Notes: a model not told the origin generated them from the letters alone. Shown: positions 32,567 to 41,443, counted from the first letter of the stretch. The stretch: DNA of 47,505 nt from JALENY01 sp036310185 (GCA_036310185.1 JAXJSH010000109.1:1-47505); one strand, 5' to 3'. Translations and numbers: made by a program.

Positions 32567-33388
32567 TTAGGCAAATATCTTCTCCGCCAATTCCCTATAA
32601 TGTTTCTTCAGCATCTCATACTCCAAAGAATCTGAAATCAATTTAAGTGTAGTCTCTCGATAATCTTCCTTGTAAAAATCTTCATCACAAATCTTCTGAA
32701 CCAACTCTAAAACATTAACATTCAACGGCGCTGCCGGTGCGATCTGACTTCCCATTTCAATTCTGTGAGCCTTGCCCAGCAAATAGTAATCGCACACAGC
32801 GAAAACCTTATCAATCAATGTACGATTCAATGACTGAACACGCATAGGGAATGTTCCTAAATCGTATGCTGTAATAAACTCTTCTTCCTCAGTACCAAGT
32901 GCATCCAATATATAATTCCCCAGTTCCTTTTTTTCTGTAGGAAATGCATAGGACATTAAGGATGTTTCCAATTTGACATAAGGAGGAATTGCATTGATAA
33001 CTCTATCGCCTACCACCGACTCATAATAAAAATCATAATGATTCAGATTTTTATCACTTTCAATGGAGTCAAAGTTACGAATCAAAAGTCCCAATTCATC
33101 CGCAATAGGCTTCAATATGTTATATTTCAATTTCTTTCTTCTTGCTTCACCAAGATGCTCTGTAAATGTAATGTCAATATCCTCAGAAAATCGGTCAATT
33201 ACATGAAAGGCTTTGGAAAGAGATGTGCCACCCTTAAAAACAACCGGATATTCAATTGAAGAAAGTTTCTTTAAAATCAATGTGACGTAATAATCTTTCT
33301 CCACAATATCTTCGCTAACTTCCAGTTTCTGTGAAGTCAGTAAGATTGCATCGTGAAATAATTCTCTATTTTCTTTATGCAAGTACAT
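32567..33388 (-). CDS. AbiEii/AbiGii-family nucleotidyltransferase toxin
   Basis: Predicted toxin of a type IV AbiE-like toxin-antitoxin and phage-defence pair; characterised relatives transfer nucleotides to RNA. The 273 residues show the nucleotidyltransferase core: FKGGTSLSKAF near 51-61 (GS-type motif), DIDITF near 70 (the two metal-binding Asp), a conserved Lys in the YVKLETS segment and RTLIDKVFAVCDYY. The open frame begins inside the antitoxin gene (14-base overlap), so the two are translationally coupled. No mobile-element genes flank the pair. Confidence 0.87.
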   Translation of the reverse strand: MYLHKENRELFHDAILLTSQKLEVSEDIVEKDYYVTLILKKLSSIEYPVVFKGGTSLSKAFHVIDRFSEDIDITFTEHLGEARRKKLKYNILKPIADELGLLIRNFDSIESDKNLNHYDFYYESVVGDRVINAIPPYVKLETSLMSYAFPTEKKELGNYILDALGTEEEEFITAYDLGTFPMRVQSLNRTLIDKVFAVCDYYLLGKAHRIEMGSQIAPAAPLNVNVLELVQKICDEDFYKEDYRETTLKLISDSLEYEMLKKHYRELAEKIFA

Positions 33389-33998
33389 GATCTAATTCCA
33401 ATTCATAATAGTATTTAAATGTGGCCATAGGGTACTTCCTGATATACAAATCCACATCACTTCTTTTAATTCCGTGAATGGATATATACTCCGCAAATTT
33501 TTCCTGAGCCTCCCCATAGGAATAATCTAAATATGCATCAATATTTTTCAACAATTCCAGCATCTGCAACACATACACATTCTTTTTTGTTATCCGTACG
33601 ATTGGTTTCCTTACATAAAATCTTCTGTTGCCAATCCGCACCTCTCTGTCTGACGAATTGGTATTATTACTTACAATCTCAACCACTCGTGGAACCTGTG
33701 TGGTAATTCCTATTTGGTTAGCAAATGAATTCCCGCCATAAAAGCCGTCTATATTATCCCCCTTGGAAATAAAACGATATCTTGCTACCATGTCCGCATT
33801 AGGACCAATGGTAGAATTTAACAATGTCTTCTTGGGAATAAAATATACTCCGGTATCATATTTCTGCAGCAAACCCTTATCACAGAGTTTCTTCAACTGC
33901 TGATTTAAAGCAGACTTCGTAATATCCTCTCTCTCCAAATCCGAAAAGAAAATCGGCTCTGCTTCTTTGTAATGCTCTTTTATATAATTGTAAAGCAC
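33375..33998 (-). CDS. AbiEi-like antitoxin (DUF6088-type winged-helix protein)
   Basis: Antitoxin and likely self-repressor of the AbiE-type pair. The open frame reaches an ATG at 34070, but that ATG lies between the -35 and -10 boxes of a consensus promoter. The start is therefore set at GTG 33998 (VLYNYIKEHY), which has an AAAGGAG site 8 bases upstream; this gives 207 residues. The N-terminal 70 residues form a winged helix (FFSDLEREDITKSALNQQLKKLCDKGLLQ); the rest is the mixed domain typical of AbiEi (YRFISKGDNIDGFYGGNSFANQIG). It overlaps the toxin gene by 14 bases. Confidence 0.82.
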   Translation of the reverse strand: MLYNYIKEHYKEAEPIFFSDLEREDITKSALNQQLKKLCDKGLLQKYDTGVYFIPKKTLLNSTIGPNADMVARYRFISKGDNIDGFYGGNSFANQIGITTQVPRVVEIVSNNTNSSDREVRIGNRRFYVRKPIVRITKKNVYVLQMLELLKNIDAYLDYSYGEAQEKFAEYISIHGIKRSDVDLYIRKYPMATFKYYYELELDHVLA

Positions 33999-34053
33999 CG
34001 TCTTTTCTCCTTTCTTAACAATTTGGTTATTCTCAATCCATTTTATTAAGTAT

Positions 34054-34082
34054 ATTATATTCTCTGACAAAAACTATGTCAA
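34054..34082 (-). promoter_or_regulatory. Consensus sigma-A promoter of the AbiE-type pair with embedded inverted repeat
   Basis: TTGACA (34082-34077), 17-base spacer and TATAAT (34059-34054): a perfect match to consensus. TGACA-N7-TGTCA spans the -35 box and spacer and could be the antitoxin operator. Confidence 0.85.
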
Positions 34083-34459
34083 TTATATTCTTTCGCATAT
34101 TGCTGTTTCTATCCGATTGTCTCATCTAATTGTCTCTTTAATATTTTCACAACCCTTTCCTACAGAAACAACCGGGCTTGCATATTTGCTCCAATACAAT
34201 AATTATTCATTTGCACCATCAACCAATGATCCGGCAAATCAAACGCAGCTATTAATTCATTTTCACGATAGCCATACTCAATATCTTCCTCTGTTGGTGT
34301 TTTGTGTAATTTAACTTCAGACTGAAATTTATAATTACATCGATTCAGGAGCACTCAGTTTCAAGAACATCTATTTTCCTAAAAAAGCAGTTTATAAGGT
34401 CCGTGCCGAATCCCCATCCCTATTTAACTTTACATGTAGAATTTACTTTCTCACTCAGC
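34083..34459. other. Intergenic region with a possible gene remnant
   Basis: About 380 bp between the AbiE promoter and the histidine kinase gene. On the minus strand a frame at 34160-34354 (GTG start, no ribosome site) reads NYKFQSEVKLHKTPTEED and later AAFDLPDHWLMVQM, protein-like in composition but unrecognised; it may be the tail of a lost gene. No RNA gene or strong terminator is seen. Confidence 0.3.
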
Positions 34460-35701
34460 TTAAGCTTTATTAAAAACCACCGTTACCGTCATATCTCCTT
34501 CTTTTACCTGCGCAAAAATCTCCCCATTCATTTTGTGCATAAGCTGACGGCAAATATACAATCCAAGTCCGTTTCCTTTTTGATTTCCTGTATTTGAACC
34601 TCTCCAGAAACTGTCAAAAATGTGAGGCAATTCTGTTTCCGTCAAACTGCATCCGCTATTCTGGACGGTAACCAGTCTGCAGCCATCTTCCTGCGAAGTA
34701 TGGATGCGGATATATTTTCCGTCTCCATACTTGATGGCATTTTCCATAAGGTTCTGAATCACTTCCACACTCCGGTCCAGATCCCCTTTGAGCAGACAGT
34801 CTTCATATTTATCTGCCAAAAACGCAGTTTGTACCAGAGACAATTTTTCCCGATAGTAACACGTAATGCGGTTCAATAACTGCGACAGATAAAATTCACC
34901 CATATCGACCTCCAGACTCAAAAAATCTTCTTTTGACGCCGCAATGATCTGGGCCAGGAAATCTTCTATTTCATCCGCTTTTCCATTAATCTTTTCCGCT
35001 ATTTCCAGCTGTCTCTCCTTTTCTTTATAAATTCCTTTGGAAAGTGCTTTTGCATACAGCTTGATAGCAGAAAGCGGTGTCTTTATATCATGTGACAGGG
35101 ATAGCAGAAGTGTCTTTTTACTCTTCTGCAGATTCAGTTCCCTCTGTTTTGCCTGCTCCATATTTTCCCGCAGCAGATTGACACCCCATACGAATTTTCC
35201 GAAAAAACGACTTTTATTTTCTTTCAAAGGCGCTGTCAGATTGCCTTTTGCCAGTTCATAAGGCACATCGGTCAGCATTTCAAATGGCTGCAGAATATTT
35301 TTTCTGATAAACCACAAGAAAGCCAGTACTGAAATAAACAAAATGAAAAAAATCACATCAAGTGTCAGGAGATACTGTGTTTTCCCTGTTTCACCTCTAT
35401 AGGAATAATCAAAACGATATATCGTCTCACCTATTTTTCGAATGGCATAGTCACTTTCCACATGAATAAAAGATTCCTGGTTATCTCCGTATGATTCCAC
35501 ATTGGTCACATATTGACATGTGCTTACATCCACAGATTCCGGGCCACCATCTTCTATCGCATGGACAAGCCTGTTAATCTCCACCTGATATGGTCTGCCA
35601 TCCCCGGTCTCCTGAAAAATCCCGAAATATACATTGGCTCCCACAAACAACACAATAAGCAGCATTAAAACAGCAAAACTGTATTTATTAAATGTTTTCA
35701 T
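34460..35701 (-). CDS. Membrane sensor histidine kinase
   Basis: Sensor partner of the response regulator at 35698. The 413 residues contain a first membrane helix (about 9-27), an outside segment of some 85 residues, a second membrane helix (about 112-133), a HAMP-like linker, the dimerisation/phospho-acceptor motif LSHDIKTPLSAIK with His near 205, and an ATPase domain with N-box ENAIKYGDG, a GNGLGLYICRQLM G-box and a DSFWRG F-box. The sizeable outside loop differs from the loop-less BceS-type kinases, so it may sense a ligand directly. Its start overlaps the regulator stop by 4 bases. Confidence 0.94.
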   Translation of the reverse strand: MKTFNKYSFAVLMLLIVLFVGANVYFGIFQETGDGRPYQVEINRLVHAIEDGGPESVDVSTCQYVTNVESYGDNQESFIHVESDYAIRKIGETIYRFDYSYRGETGKTQYLLTLDVIFFILFISVLAFLWFIRKNILQPFEMLTDVPYELAKGNLTAPLKENKSRFFGKFVWGVNLLRENMEQAKQRELNLQKSKKTLLLSLSHDIKTPLSAIKLYAKALSKGIYKEKERQLEIAEKINGKADEIEDFLAQIIAASKEDFLSLEVDMGEFYLSQLLNRITCYYREKLSLVQTAFLADKYEDCLLKGDLDRSVEVIQNLMENAIKYGDGKYIRIHTSQEDGCRLVTVQNSGCSLTETELPHIFDSFWRGSNTGNQKGNGLGLYICRQLMHKMNGEIFAQVKEGDMTVTVVFNKA

Positions 35702-36360
35702 AGAAATTTATATCCCACTCCCCACACGGTCAAAATCCGTTTCGGATTTTTTGCATCATCTTCTATCTTTTGACGAAGCCATTTAATATGCACGGTCAGA
35801 GTCTGCAGTTCAGAAAAGCTGTCACTTCCCCATATTTCATGAAACAGATATTCTTTGCTCAAAGCCCGGCCCTTATTTTCCATCAATACAAGCAGCAGAT
35901 CAAATTCTTTTACTGTCATATCCAGCACAGCACCATTCTTATACACAGTACGGCTCATCTTATTTATCTTCAGATTCCCGTCGCAAATCTCATCCAACGC
36001 ATACCGACGCTTAAAAATACCACCGATTTTTGCCAGCATAATGTCAATATCATAAGGTTTTTCTATGTAATCATCCGCTCCCAGAAGAAGCCCGTTTAAC
36101 TTATCATCTTTTTCCGTTTTGGCACTGACAATTAAAACAGGTGTATTGCTCTGTTCCCGGATTTTCGTGCAAACTGCAAAACCATCCATTCCGGGCAGCA
36201 TAATATCAAGCACAATCAGCCTTGCACCGTACCTTTCGTACAGTGACAAGGCTTTTTCTCCGCTGTCAGCGGTGGATACCGTGTAATTTTCCGCACGCAG
36301 AAAATCACACAGCAGATCCGCCAGCTCTTTATTATCTTCCACAATCAGAATATCTATCAT
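35698..36360 (-). CDS. OmpR/PhoB-family response regulator
   Basis: DNA-binding regulator of 220 residues. The receiver has the acidic pair at 8-9 (VEDN), the phospho-acceptor Asp52 in VLDIMLPGMDG and Lys near 102 (YIEKPYD). A winged-helix output domain with LTVKEFDLLLVLMENKGRALS and the typical VWGVGYKF ending follows. It is coupled to the kinase gene (4-base overlap) and lies 10 bp after the ABC ATPase gene, so it probably controls this transporter operon. Confidence 0.95.
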   Translation of the reverse strand: MIDILIVEDNKELADLLCDFLRAENYTVSTADSGEKALSLYERYGARLIVLDIMLPGMDGFAVCTKIREQSNTPVLIVSAKTEKDDKLNGLLLGADDYIEKPYDIDIMLAKIGGIFKRRYALDEICDGNLKINKMSRTVYKNGAVLDMTVKEFDLLLVLMENKGRALSKEYLFHEIWGSDSFSELQTLTVHIKWLRQKIEDDAKNPKRILTVWGVGYKFL

Positions 36361-36370
36361 GGTCCCTCCA

Positions 36371-37138
36371 TTACCAGCCCATTTCCATAAGCCAGTTATT
36401 CAGCACTCTTTCCCGCTCCCGCATCTGGGACGGATTCGTGTATTTGTCTAAATTATACTCTCCTTTGATGTTGCCATCAACAATATACAGCACTCTGGTA
36501 CATCTTGCAGCAACTTTCACATCATGCGTAACCAGCATGATCGTAGTTCCTTCCCGATTGATTTTAGCCAGTTCATCCATAACTTCGTCGGAAGAAGCCC
36601 GGTTAAGTGCTCCGGTGGGCTCATCCGCAAAAATCATGCTGGGATGATTTATCATACTGCGGCAGATGCAGGCGCGCTGAAGCTGTCCGCCGGATACTTC
36701 ATTGATATCATTATCCGCAATATCGATAATGTCCAGCTTACGCATCAGATCCTGCCCCCGTGCAACCGTCTCTTTTCGACTCTCTCTGATTTTGCCTGAC
36801 TGACAGGCAGGAAGAATAATATTATCCAGCACAGTCAGATTTTTCAGCATGTACATTTGCTGAAAGATAAATCCCATTTCATCAAGACGCAAGCCTGCCA
36901 GTTCTTTTTTCTCCATCTGTGCAATATTTTTTCCGCAAAAACTGACTTCTCCGGCAGTTATGCTGTCCATACCGGAAACCGCATAAAGCAGCGTACTTTT
37001 CCCGGAACCGGATGGCCCCATCACGGCCACCATCTCTCCCTCTTCAATAGACAGATTCACGTTCTTTAATACATTGTTTTGACGTTTGTTCACGATATAT
37101 GTTTTACAAAGATTCTTTGTTTCCAATACTGTTTTCAT
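36371..37138 (-). CDS. ABC transporter ATPase (MacB/LolD-type)
   Basis: Cytoplasmic ATPase of the adjacent FtsX-type permease. The 255 residues carry Walker A GPSGSGKS (41-48), a Q-loop in FIFQQMYML, the signature VSGGQLQRA, Walker B MIFADEPTGAL and the switch His in LVTHD. Such ATPase-permease pairs with an adjoining two-component system commonly give resistance to bacitracin, lantibiotics or other envelope-active peptides; the actual drug is not predictable. A C-terminal extension of about 30 residues follows the usual end. Confidence 0.94.
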   Translation of the reverse strand: MKTVLETKNLCKTYIVNKRQNNVLKNVNLSIEEGEMVAVMGPSGSGKSTLLYAVSGMDSITAGEVSFCGKNIAQMEKKELAGLRLDEMGFIFQQMYMLKNLTVLDNIILPACQSGKIRESRKETVARGQDLMRKLDIIDIADNDINEVSGGQLQRACICRSMINHPSMIFADEPTGALNRASSDEVMDELAKINREGTTIMLVTHDVKVAARCTRVLYIVDGNIKGEYNLDKYTNPSQMRERERVLNNWLMEMGW

Positions 37139-37201
37139 CTGAATAACCTTACCTTTCTGTTTTTGCTGCTGTTATATGATCCATTTTTTGGCGGCCTGAA
37201 T

Positions 37202-39577
37202 CTATTCTATATAAGAACTTTCAGCCGGCGAGATGGATTTTGTACAATGGGCTGTCAAAAATGCACTTATCATCGTCACGGCCAGTACCAAAAGCGGATA
37301 AATGACATAGACTTCCAGAGGAACAATTTCATACTTAATGCCAAAATCTGCACCCATCCAACGGAAAACAGGTCCGATAGAAAAATTCGTCAGCGGCCAT
37401 AACAGCAGCAGCGATATCACCGTCGACAGGATACTGATCATACCAAATCGTAACGTGTGCCATGCAACGACAGTCCTGTCATCAAATCCTATCGCCTTTA
37501 AGATCGCAATTTCACTTCTCTCTTTTGCGATAAAAGAACGCTCCATCAGTATCGTTATCAGACAAATAACAATACTCATGACAATAAGAACCATAATTCT
37601 GACACCATCTATAACATCACCCACACTGGTCAGAATTTTTGAGTACTCACCTGCCGTATACACTTTGTCGGTATCATAAATTTCTTTTATTTTTTCAATT
37701 CTGTTTTGTAATTCTTTTCCATCCGGATTATCTGTAAAATTTATCTGATATCCGAAAAATCCGCCTGTTTCCAGAAAGTTTACCTCTTCATCTTCGTGCA
37801 GACGAATGCCTTCTCCCATATTGTTCATATTCTGAAAAAATGCAGTGATCACATACTCTTTTTCCTGTCCCATCCGGCGGATCACAATAGTATCACCGAT
37901 CTGGGCATCCAGTTTTTCCGCAGTCACTTGCGTTATCGCAATTTCATCCGCATTTTGCGGCGCTGTTCCTTTAAAATAAAGGTACTCATCAGCCGTCGTG
38001 CCGATTCCCAGCAAAACCTGACATTTACATACAAGTTCCCCATGCTTTACCGTGTATTTCATCATCACTTCGTTCACACATTCTGCCGGCATCCCGTTTT
38101 CTGCAAGTGTTTCTTCCATTTCCGCCAGATGGTTTTCCAAAAGTTCTCTTCCGTTTTCCACCATAAAGCTCATCTGCGTCCCTTCATCGGACATGTACAC
38201 ATCGCTCTGTGTCAGTCCAAATGCCGTTACAAGTTCCGCACTTTCCAAGGTATTTACTGCATTGACCAGAATCAATATGGCAGAAAGACAAATTGTAAAA
38301 GTCAGTATTACCGTTGCAAAACGCCTTGGACTGCTTAAAACATCATTCGCTGCCAGATAAAGCGATGGACGCATGGAACTTTTGTGAAGCCGCAATATTC
38401 CTTTTTTTCGGAAACGCTCCCCCGTCTCTCCGCTGCGAATGGCATCCACCGGTGTAAATTTGTTCACTTTTCCCGTACAGCCAAAACTGAATAATAAGAT
38501 AATACAAATAACCATAAAGGAACAAATTGCATTGATCAGTATTCCATTTTCATTTTCCATAACCATATTGGAAGATACTTGTTTCAACATCATTTTTCCA
38601 AGCGGGATACTCCCTAAAAATCCAAGCAAAGCTCCAATGACAGCCAGCACCAGATATTTCGTTATATAAAGACAGCGAATTTTTATATTTCCAATACCGA
38701 TAGCTTTCATCACACCGATTTCCCGATATTCTTCCGTCAGAGTAAAAGAAATGGTAAATCGCAAAACAACCAGAGCTACCAGAATGAGACATACACTGAT
38801 TACCAGAAGGACCCCCGCAACCAGCATTTCAAGAACGTATGCCATTTTTACCTTTTCAACAGTATCGTTAAAAACCAGACTGCAGTCCTGCTCACTTAAA
38901 GCTCTATCTACCGCTTCTGTATCGCTGGTATTAACATAGCAGAGGCTGCCGCCATACAAACCGGTAATTTCTTCTTTTGAATAAAAATATTCAAAATCAC
39001 TTTCGCTTACAATAAAGCGTGTCGTTCCCATCATCTCCGAGCCGAGAAAAGCATCTTTAAAACTTCCCGCGATCTCAAATGTTCTGGAAATATCCCCGTA
39101 ACGAATCTCCAGTGTATCTCCGATTTCCATATTGCCGGCTTTCATTCTCTTTCCGGAAATATACACCTGTCCCGGTCTGACTTCTTCAATAACCTGATTG
39201 TTATTATCAAAAAATCTGATCTCTGTATCCTCCATGGCAACCAGTACGGAAGAATTGTTCATGGTCTTTATCTGTTCGCCCCCGTAATACAGATTATCTG
39301 AATTCATATAGAGAATTGTCTCAATCCCGTAATCTTCTATCGCATCAAGTTCATCAAAAGTTTCCGAAATATCCGGACTTCCCACCTTGTCTATGGTGGC
39401 GGCCAGATAATCCGGCATACCTGCCTGCTCAAAATAATAGTCCAATGCATTTGTTATGCTGAGAATGTTTTTCATACTGCTGGCAATAAACATGGTGGAC
39501 AATATGATGAACATGAGCAAGATTATGTTCATTGTTTTTTTCCGTTTCAAATCTTTTTTCAGTATTTTAAAATACAT
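37202..39577 (-). CDS. FtsX-like ABC transporter permease
   Basis: Membrane partner of the ATPase at 36371. The 791 residues have an N-terminal membrane helix (about 16-35), an outside domain of about 200 residues, a central group of helices (about 250-380) with the FtsX pattern YREIGVMKAIGIG, a second outside domain (about 440-620) and a final group of helices with ERSEIAILKAIGF. That duplicated FtsX arrangement is the MacB-related long form rather than the BceB form, which has one large loop. It is the first gene of permease-ATPase-regulator-kinase. Ribosome site AAAGGAG precedes the ATG. Confidence 0.92.
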   Translation of the reverse strand: MYFKILKKDLKRKKTMNIILLMFIILSTMFIASSMKNILSITNALDYYFEQAGMPDYLAATIDKVGSPDISETFDELDAIEDYGIETILYMNSDNLYYGGEQIKTMNNSSVLVAMEDTEIRFFDNNNQVIEEVRPGQVYISGKRMKAGNMEIGDTLEIRYGDISRTFEIAGSFKDAFLGSEMMGTTRFIVSESDFEYFYSKEEITGLYGGSLCYVNTSDTEAVDRALSEQDCSLVFNDTVEKVKMAYVLEMLVAGVLLVISVCLILVALVVLRFTISFTLTEEYREIGVMKAIGIGNIKIRCLYITKYLVLAVIGALLGFLGSIPLGKMMLKQVSSNMVMENENGILINAICSFMVICIILLFSFGCTGKVNKFTPVDAIRSGETGERFRKKGILRLHKSSMRPSLYLAANDVLSSPRRFATVILTFTICLSAILILVNAVNTLESAELVTAFGLTQSDVYMSDEGTQMSFMVENGRELLENHLAEMEETLAENGMPAECVNEVMMKYTVKHGELVCKCQVLLGIGTTADEYLYFKGTAPQNADEIAITQVTAEKLDAQIGDTIVIRRMGQEKEYVITAFFQNMNNMGEGIRLHEDEEVNFLETGGFFGYQINFTDNPDGKELQNRIEKIKEIYDTDKVYTAGEYSKILTSVGDVIDGVRIMVLIVMSIVICLITILMERSFIAKERSEIAILKAIGFDDRTVVAWHTLRFGMISILSTVISLLLLWPLTNFSIGPVFRWMGADFGIKYEIVPLEVYVIYPLLVLAVTMISAFLTAHCTKSISPAESSYIE

Positions 39578-39654
39578 GTGTTGACTCCTTTCTTTGTTCT
39601 GAAACTACTGTAACAAAGAAATTATTAAATAATCCTTAAATAAAATTATAAATA

Positions 39655-39692
39655 AAAACAGCCCCTGACGTCTATGCAAAACATCGAGGGCT
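39655..39692 (-). terminator. Hairpin terminator upstream of the ABC operon
   Basis: AGCCC..TGA / TCGAGGGCT with a T-rich run (TTTTTATTTAT) on the minus strand. It ends whatever is transcribed through the response-regulator stub. It shares GACGTCTAT with the hairpin at 43.80 kb. Confidence 0.6.
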
Positions 39693-39726
39693 ATTTTATC
39701 ATTCAACTATATGAAAGCAGCAATTG

Positions 39727-39795
39727 TTACTGCAATTCCCGAAGCATGTGATTTATTTCGTTGTCGTCTTCTACGATTAATATATAATTTTTCAT
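39727..39795 (-). pseudogene. 22-codon stub of a response regulator
   Basis: ATG at 39795 with an AAGGATAAGG site opens MKNYILIVEDDNEINHMLRE, the start of a receiver domain including the acidic pocket residues, then stops after ELQ. The rest of the gene is gone. It is distinct from the regulator at 35698. Confidence 0.75.
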
Positions 39796-39937
39796 GACCT
39801 TATCCTTTTTCTAATATCTGATTCATTGTCCTTTCACTTCATCGGATCAGTTCTAATTCCAGACACTTCCATTTTTCACCCAGAATGTTATAATACTCCT
39901 CTTCTTCCATTTCAACATCCTGAATTCTGATTGGAAT
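39796..39937. other. Spacer with a short Glu-rich frame after the racemase gene
   Basis: On the minus strand the racemase frame continues after its TAA into IPIRIQDVEMEEEEYYN and on to ELELIR, stopping at 39839. A start at 39910 would give 23 residues, but no ribosome site precedes it. It could be the eroded end of a longer racemase-linked gene or chance. Together with 39578-39795 this makes a stretch of about 360 bp with no intact gene. Confidence 0.3.
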
Positions 39938-40630
39938 TTATTCCACAATCATGTCAATCAAAGTCTTGATATGAATTTTCATAGTATCCAAACATGGAAC
40001 CGGACTTACCTCATCATTTAACAAAAGGGGCAATTCGGTACACCCTAATATAATTGCATCAATACCATTATCTTCTTTCATACGCTCGATTATCTTTTGA
40101 AAACTTCTTAAGGTTTCTTCCTTTACAATTCCAAGCTCTAATTCTGAAGATATTTTTTTATTTACAAATTCCATTTCTTCCGCAGTTGGAACAACAATTT
40201 CAATATCACTGTTCTGGAAAGGCATTTTGAAAAAATCACCCGTCATAGTAAAAATAGTGCCAAATAACCCCAGCTTACGTTTATTCAATCGAATCGCTTC
40301 ATCCCGCGTTGCATCTATTATACTTACTAATGGAACGGTTGCTTTTTCCTGAAGCTTATCAAAAACAATATGCGGCGTATTTGCGCTCAACGCTACAAAG
40401 TCAGCTCCGCTTTTGACAAGATTATTAACGGCGTTCATGAGATAATCTGTTAACGCATCATATTTTTGCTCATTACAAAGCCGCAGAACGTCAAATACAT
40501 TTACACTTTCAATCGTTAAGTTCGGAAATAACTCCTTTCCCATCCTCTTTTGTACACCATAAACAATATCATGATAATAAGGAATCGTTGACTCTGGTCC
40601 CATTCCTCCCACTAAACCTAATTTCTTCAT
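39938..40630 (-). CDS. Aspartate/glutamate racemase-family protein lacking the first catalytic Cys
   Basis: Start set at 40630 (MKKLGLVGGMGPEST), where AGGTG lies upstream; the frame is open for 53 more codons that read as non-coding. The 230 residues fit the two-lobe Asp/Glu racemase fold: GGMGPEST, SANTPHIVFD, and GCTELPLLL. In two-cysteine racemases the first lobe has Cys-Asn-Thr; here position 83 is Ala (ANT), while Cys197 is kept. E. coli YgeA, an L-Asp/Glu-specific racemase, has Thr83/Cys197 at the same numbers, so one-sided chemistry or another reaction is possible. It is 10 bp after the DUF4317 gene. Confidence 0.8.
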   Translation of the reverse strand: MKKLGLVGGMGPESTIPYYHDIVYGVQKRMGKELFPNLTIESVNVFDVLRLCNEQKYDALTDYLMNAVNNLVKSGADFVALSANTPHIVFDKLQEKATVPLVSIIDATRDEAIRLNKRKLGLFGTIFTMTGDFFKMPFQNSDIEIVVPTAEEMEFVNKKISSELELGIVKEETLRSFQKIIERMKEDNGIDAIILGCTELPLLLNDEVSPVPCLDTMKIHIKTLIDMIVE

Positions 40631-40640
40631 ATCAGTCACC

Positions 40641-41264
40641 TCATTTTCCCAATAATTTGTACATAAGGCCTTCTTCCACCTGTTCAGAATCAGCATGAAA
40701 AATATCAATTTTTTCTTTATCCGCACTTCTATCCGAAAATGCAGGATATAAAAACCCAAAAGCAGGTTCTCCCGGTTCATATTTATCACACATAGGACTT
40801 ACCGCACAAATAATAAAATCGTATATTTCCTCTGATTCCCATAAATTTTCCTTGTCTTTTCCTTTTAATGGGACATCATACACTCCGTGAAATACAAATA
40901 CGGCAAATTCGTGGTCAACAGGATACCCATCCGCTATCTGTTCATATAATATCTCCATCAATGCATCATTTTTCAATCCGCATTCCTGAATTGCCTGAAG
41001 CAATTGCCACATACTGTTTTTTCCTTTGACTCCATCCGGAAATGTATATTCCTTTAACTGTATATTGGTTTTAGAAAAAGGAATTGTTTTTGCCAGTTTC
41101 AAATTTCTTGCTTTTTCAGAACCGGAAAGTTTTCCGAAATGAATATTAAAACATTCATCCACTTCTCCCATATCGTTTATATAAGCCCCTGCAATTCTGT
41201 CAAAACAGCTTCTTGCCGGTGTCATACGCCTTGTTAATTCCAACATATCTTCTCTGTTAAGCAT
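40641..41264 (-). CDS. DUF4317-family protein, half length
   Basis: Unknown-function family common in Clostridia. The 207 residues match the N-terminal half as I recall it: LTRRMTPARSCFDRIAGAYI, HDPN-like spacing at LLQAIQECGLKN, EIYDFIICAVSP and GFLYPAFSDRS. Full-length members are about 400 residues; this one ends at GLMYKLLGK with a clean stop 10 bp before the racemase gene, so the C-terminal half is missing. It may be a truncated relic or a short paralogue. Its start overlaps the stop of a frameshifted small gene (ATGCTTAA). Confidence 0.65.
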   Translation of the reverse strand: MLNREDMLELTRRMTPARSCFDRIAGAYINDMGEVDECFNIHFGKLSGSEKARNLKLAKTIPFSKTNIQLKEYTFPDGVKGKNSMWQLLQAIQECGLKNDALMEILYEQIADGYPVDHEFAVFVFHGVYDVPLKGKDKENLWESEEIYDFIICAVSPMCDKYEPGEPAFGFLYPAFSDRSADKEKIDIFHADSEQVEEGLMYKLLGK

Positions 41265-41443
41265 TTTTCTTTACTCCATACTGCTTTTTATTTTCTTTTT
41301 TAAGTGAAGAATACCAGTGCTTTACATGTCCCATTGAAAGTCTGATCAACTCAAGATCATCAAACAATCCAAATGTCAGTGAATTTGGGTTTCCGATTAA
41401 TTCCGTCTGCAAATGATTTCACTATATTCTTTTTCATCTTCAT
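41257..41443 (-). pseudogene. Small 61-codon gene broken by one extra base
   Basis: ATG at 41443 with a GAGGTAAGG site gives MKMKKNIVKSFADG and then runs out of frame to an early stop. Removing one G from GACGGAATT (41403-41404) yields KSFADELIGNPNSL, then TFGLFDDLELIRLSMG, HVKHWYSSLKKENKKQYG and a stop that overlaps the DUF4317 ATG. The restored frame reads like one compact protein. A real frameshift or a sequencing slip are both possible. Family not recognised. Confidence 0.55.

Noticed and set aside
34070..34070. ATG as start of the AbiEi-like antitoxin
   Set aside because: Lies between the -35 and -10 boxes of the promoter; the GTG at 33998 has an AAAGGAG site.
36371..39577. Bacteriocin or lantibiotic biosynthesis cluster around the ABC operon
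   Set aside because: No precursor peptide, modification enzyme or peptidase gene is nearby; resistance or export is the simpler reading.
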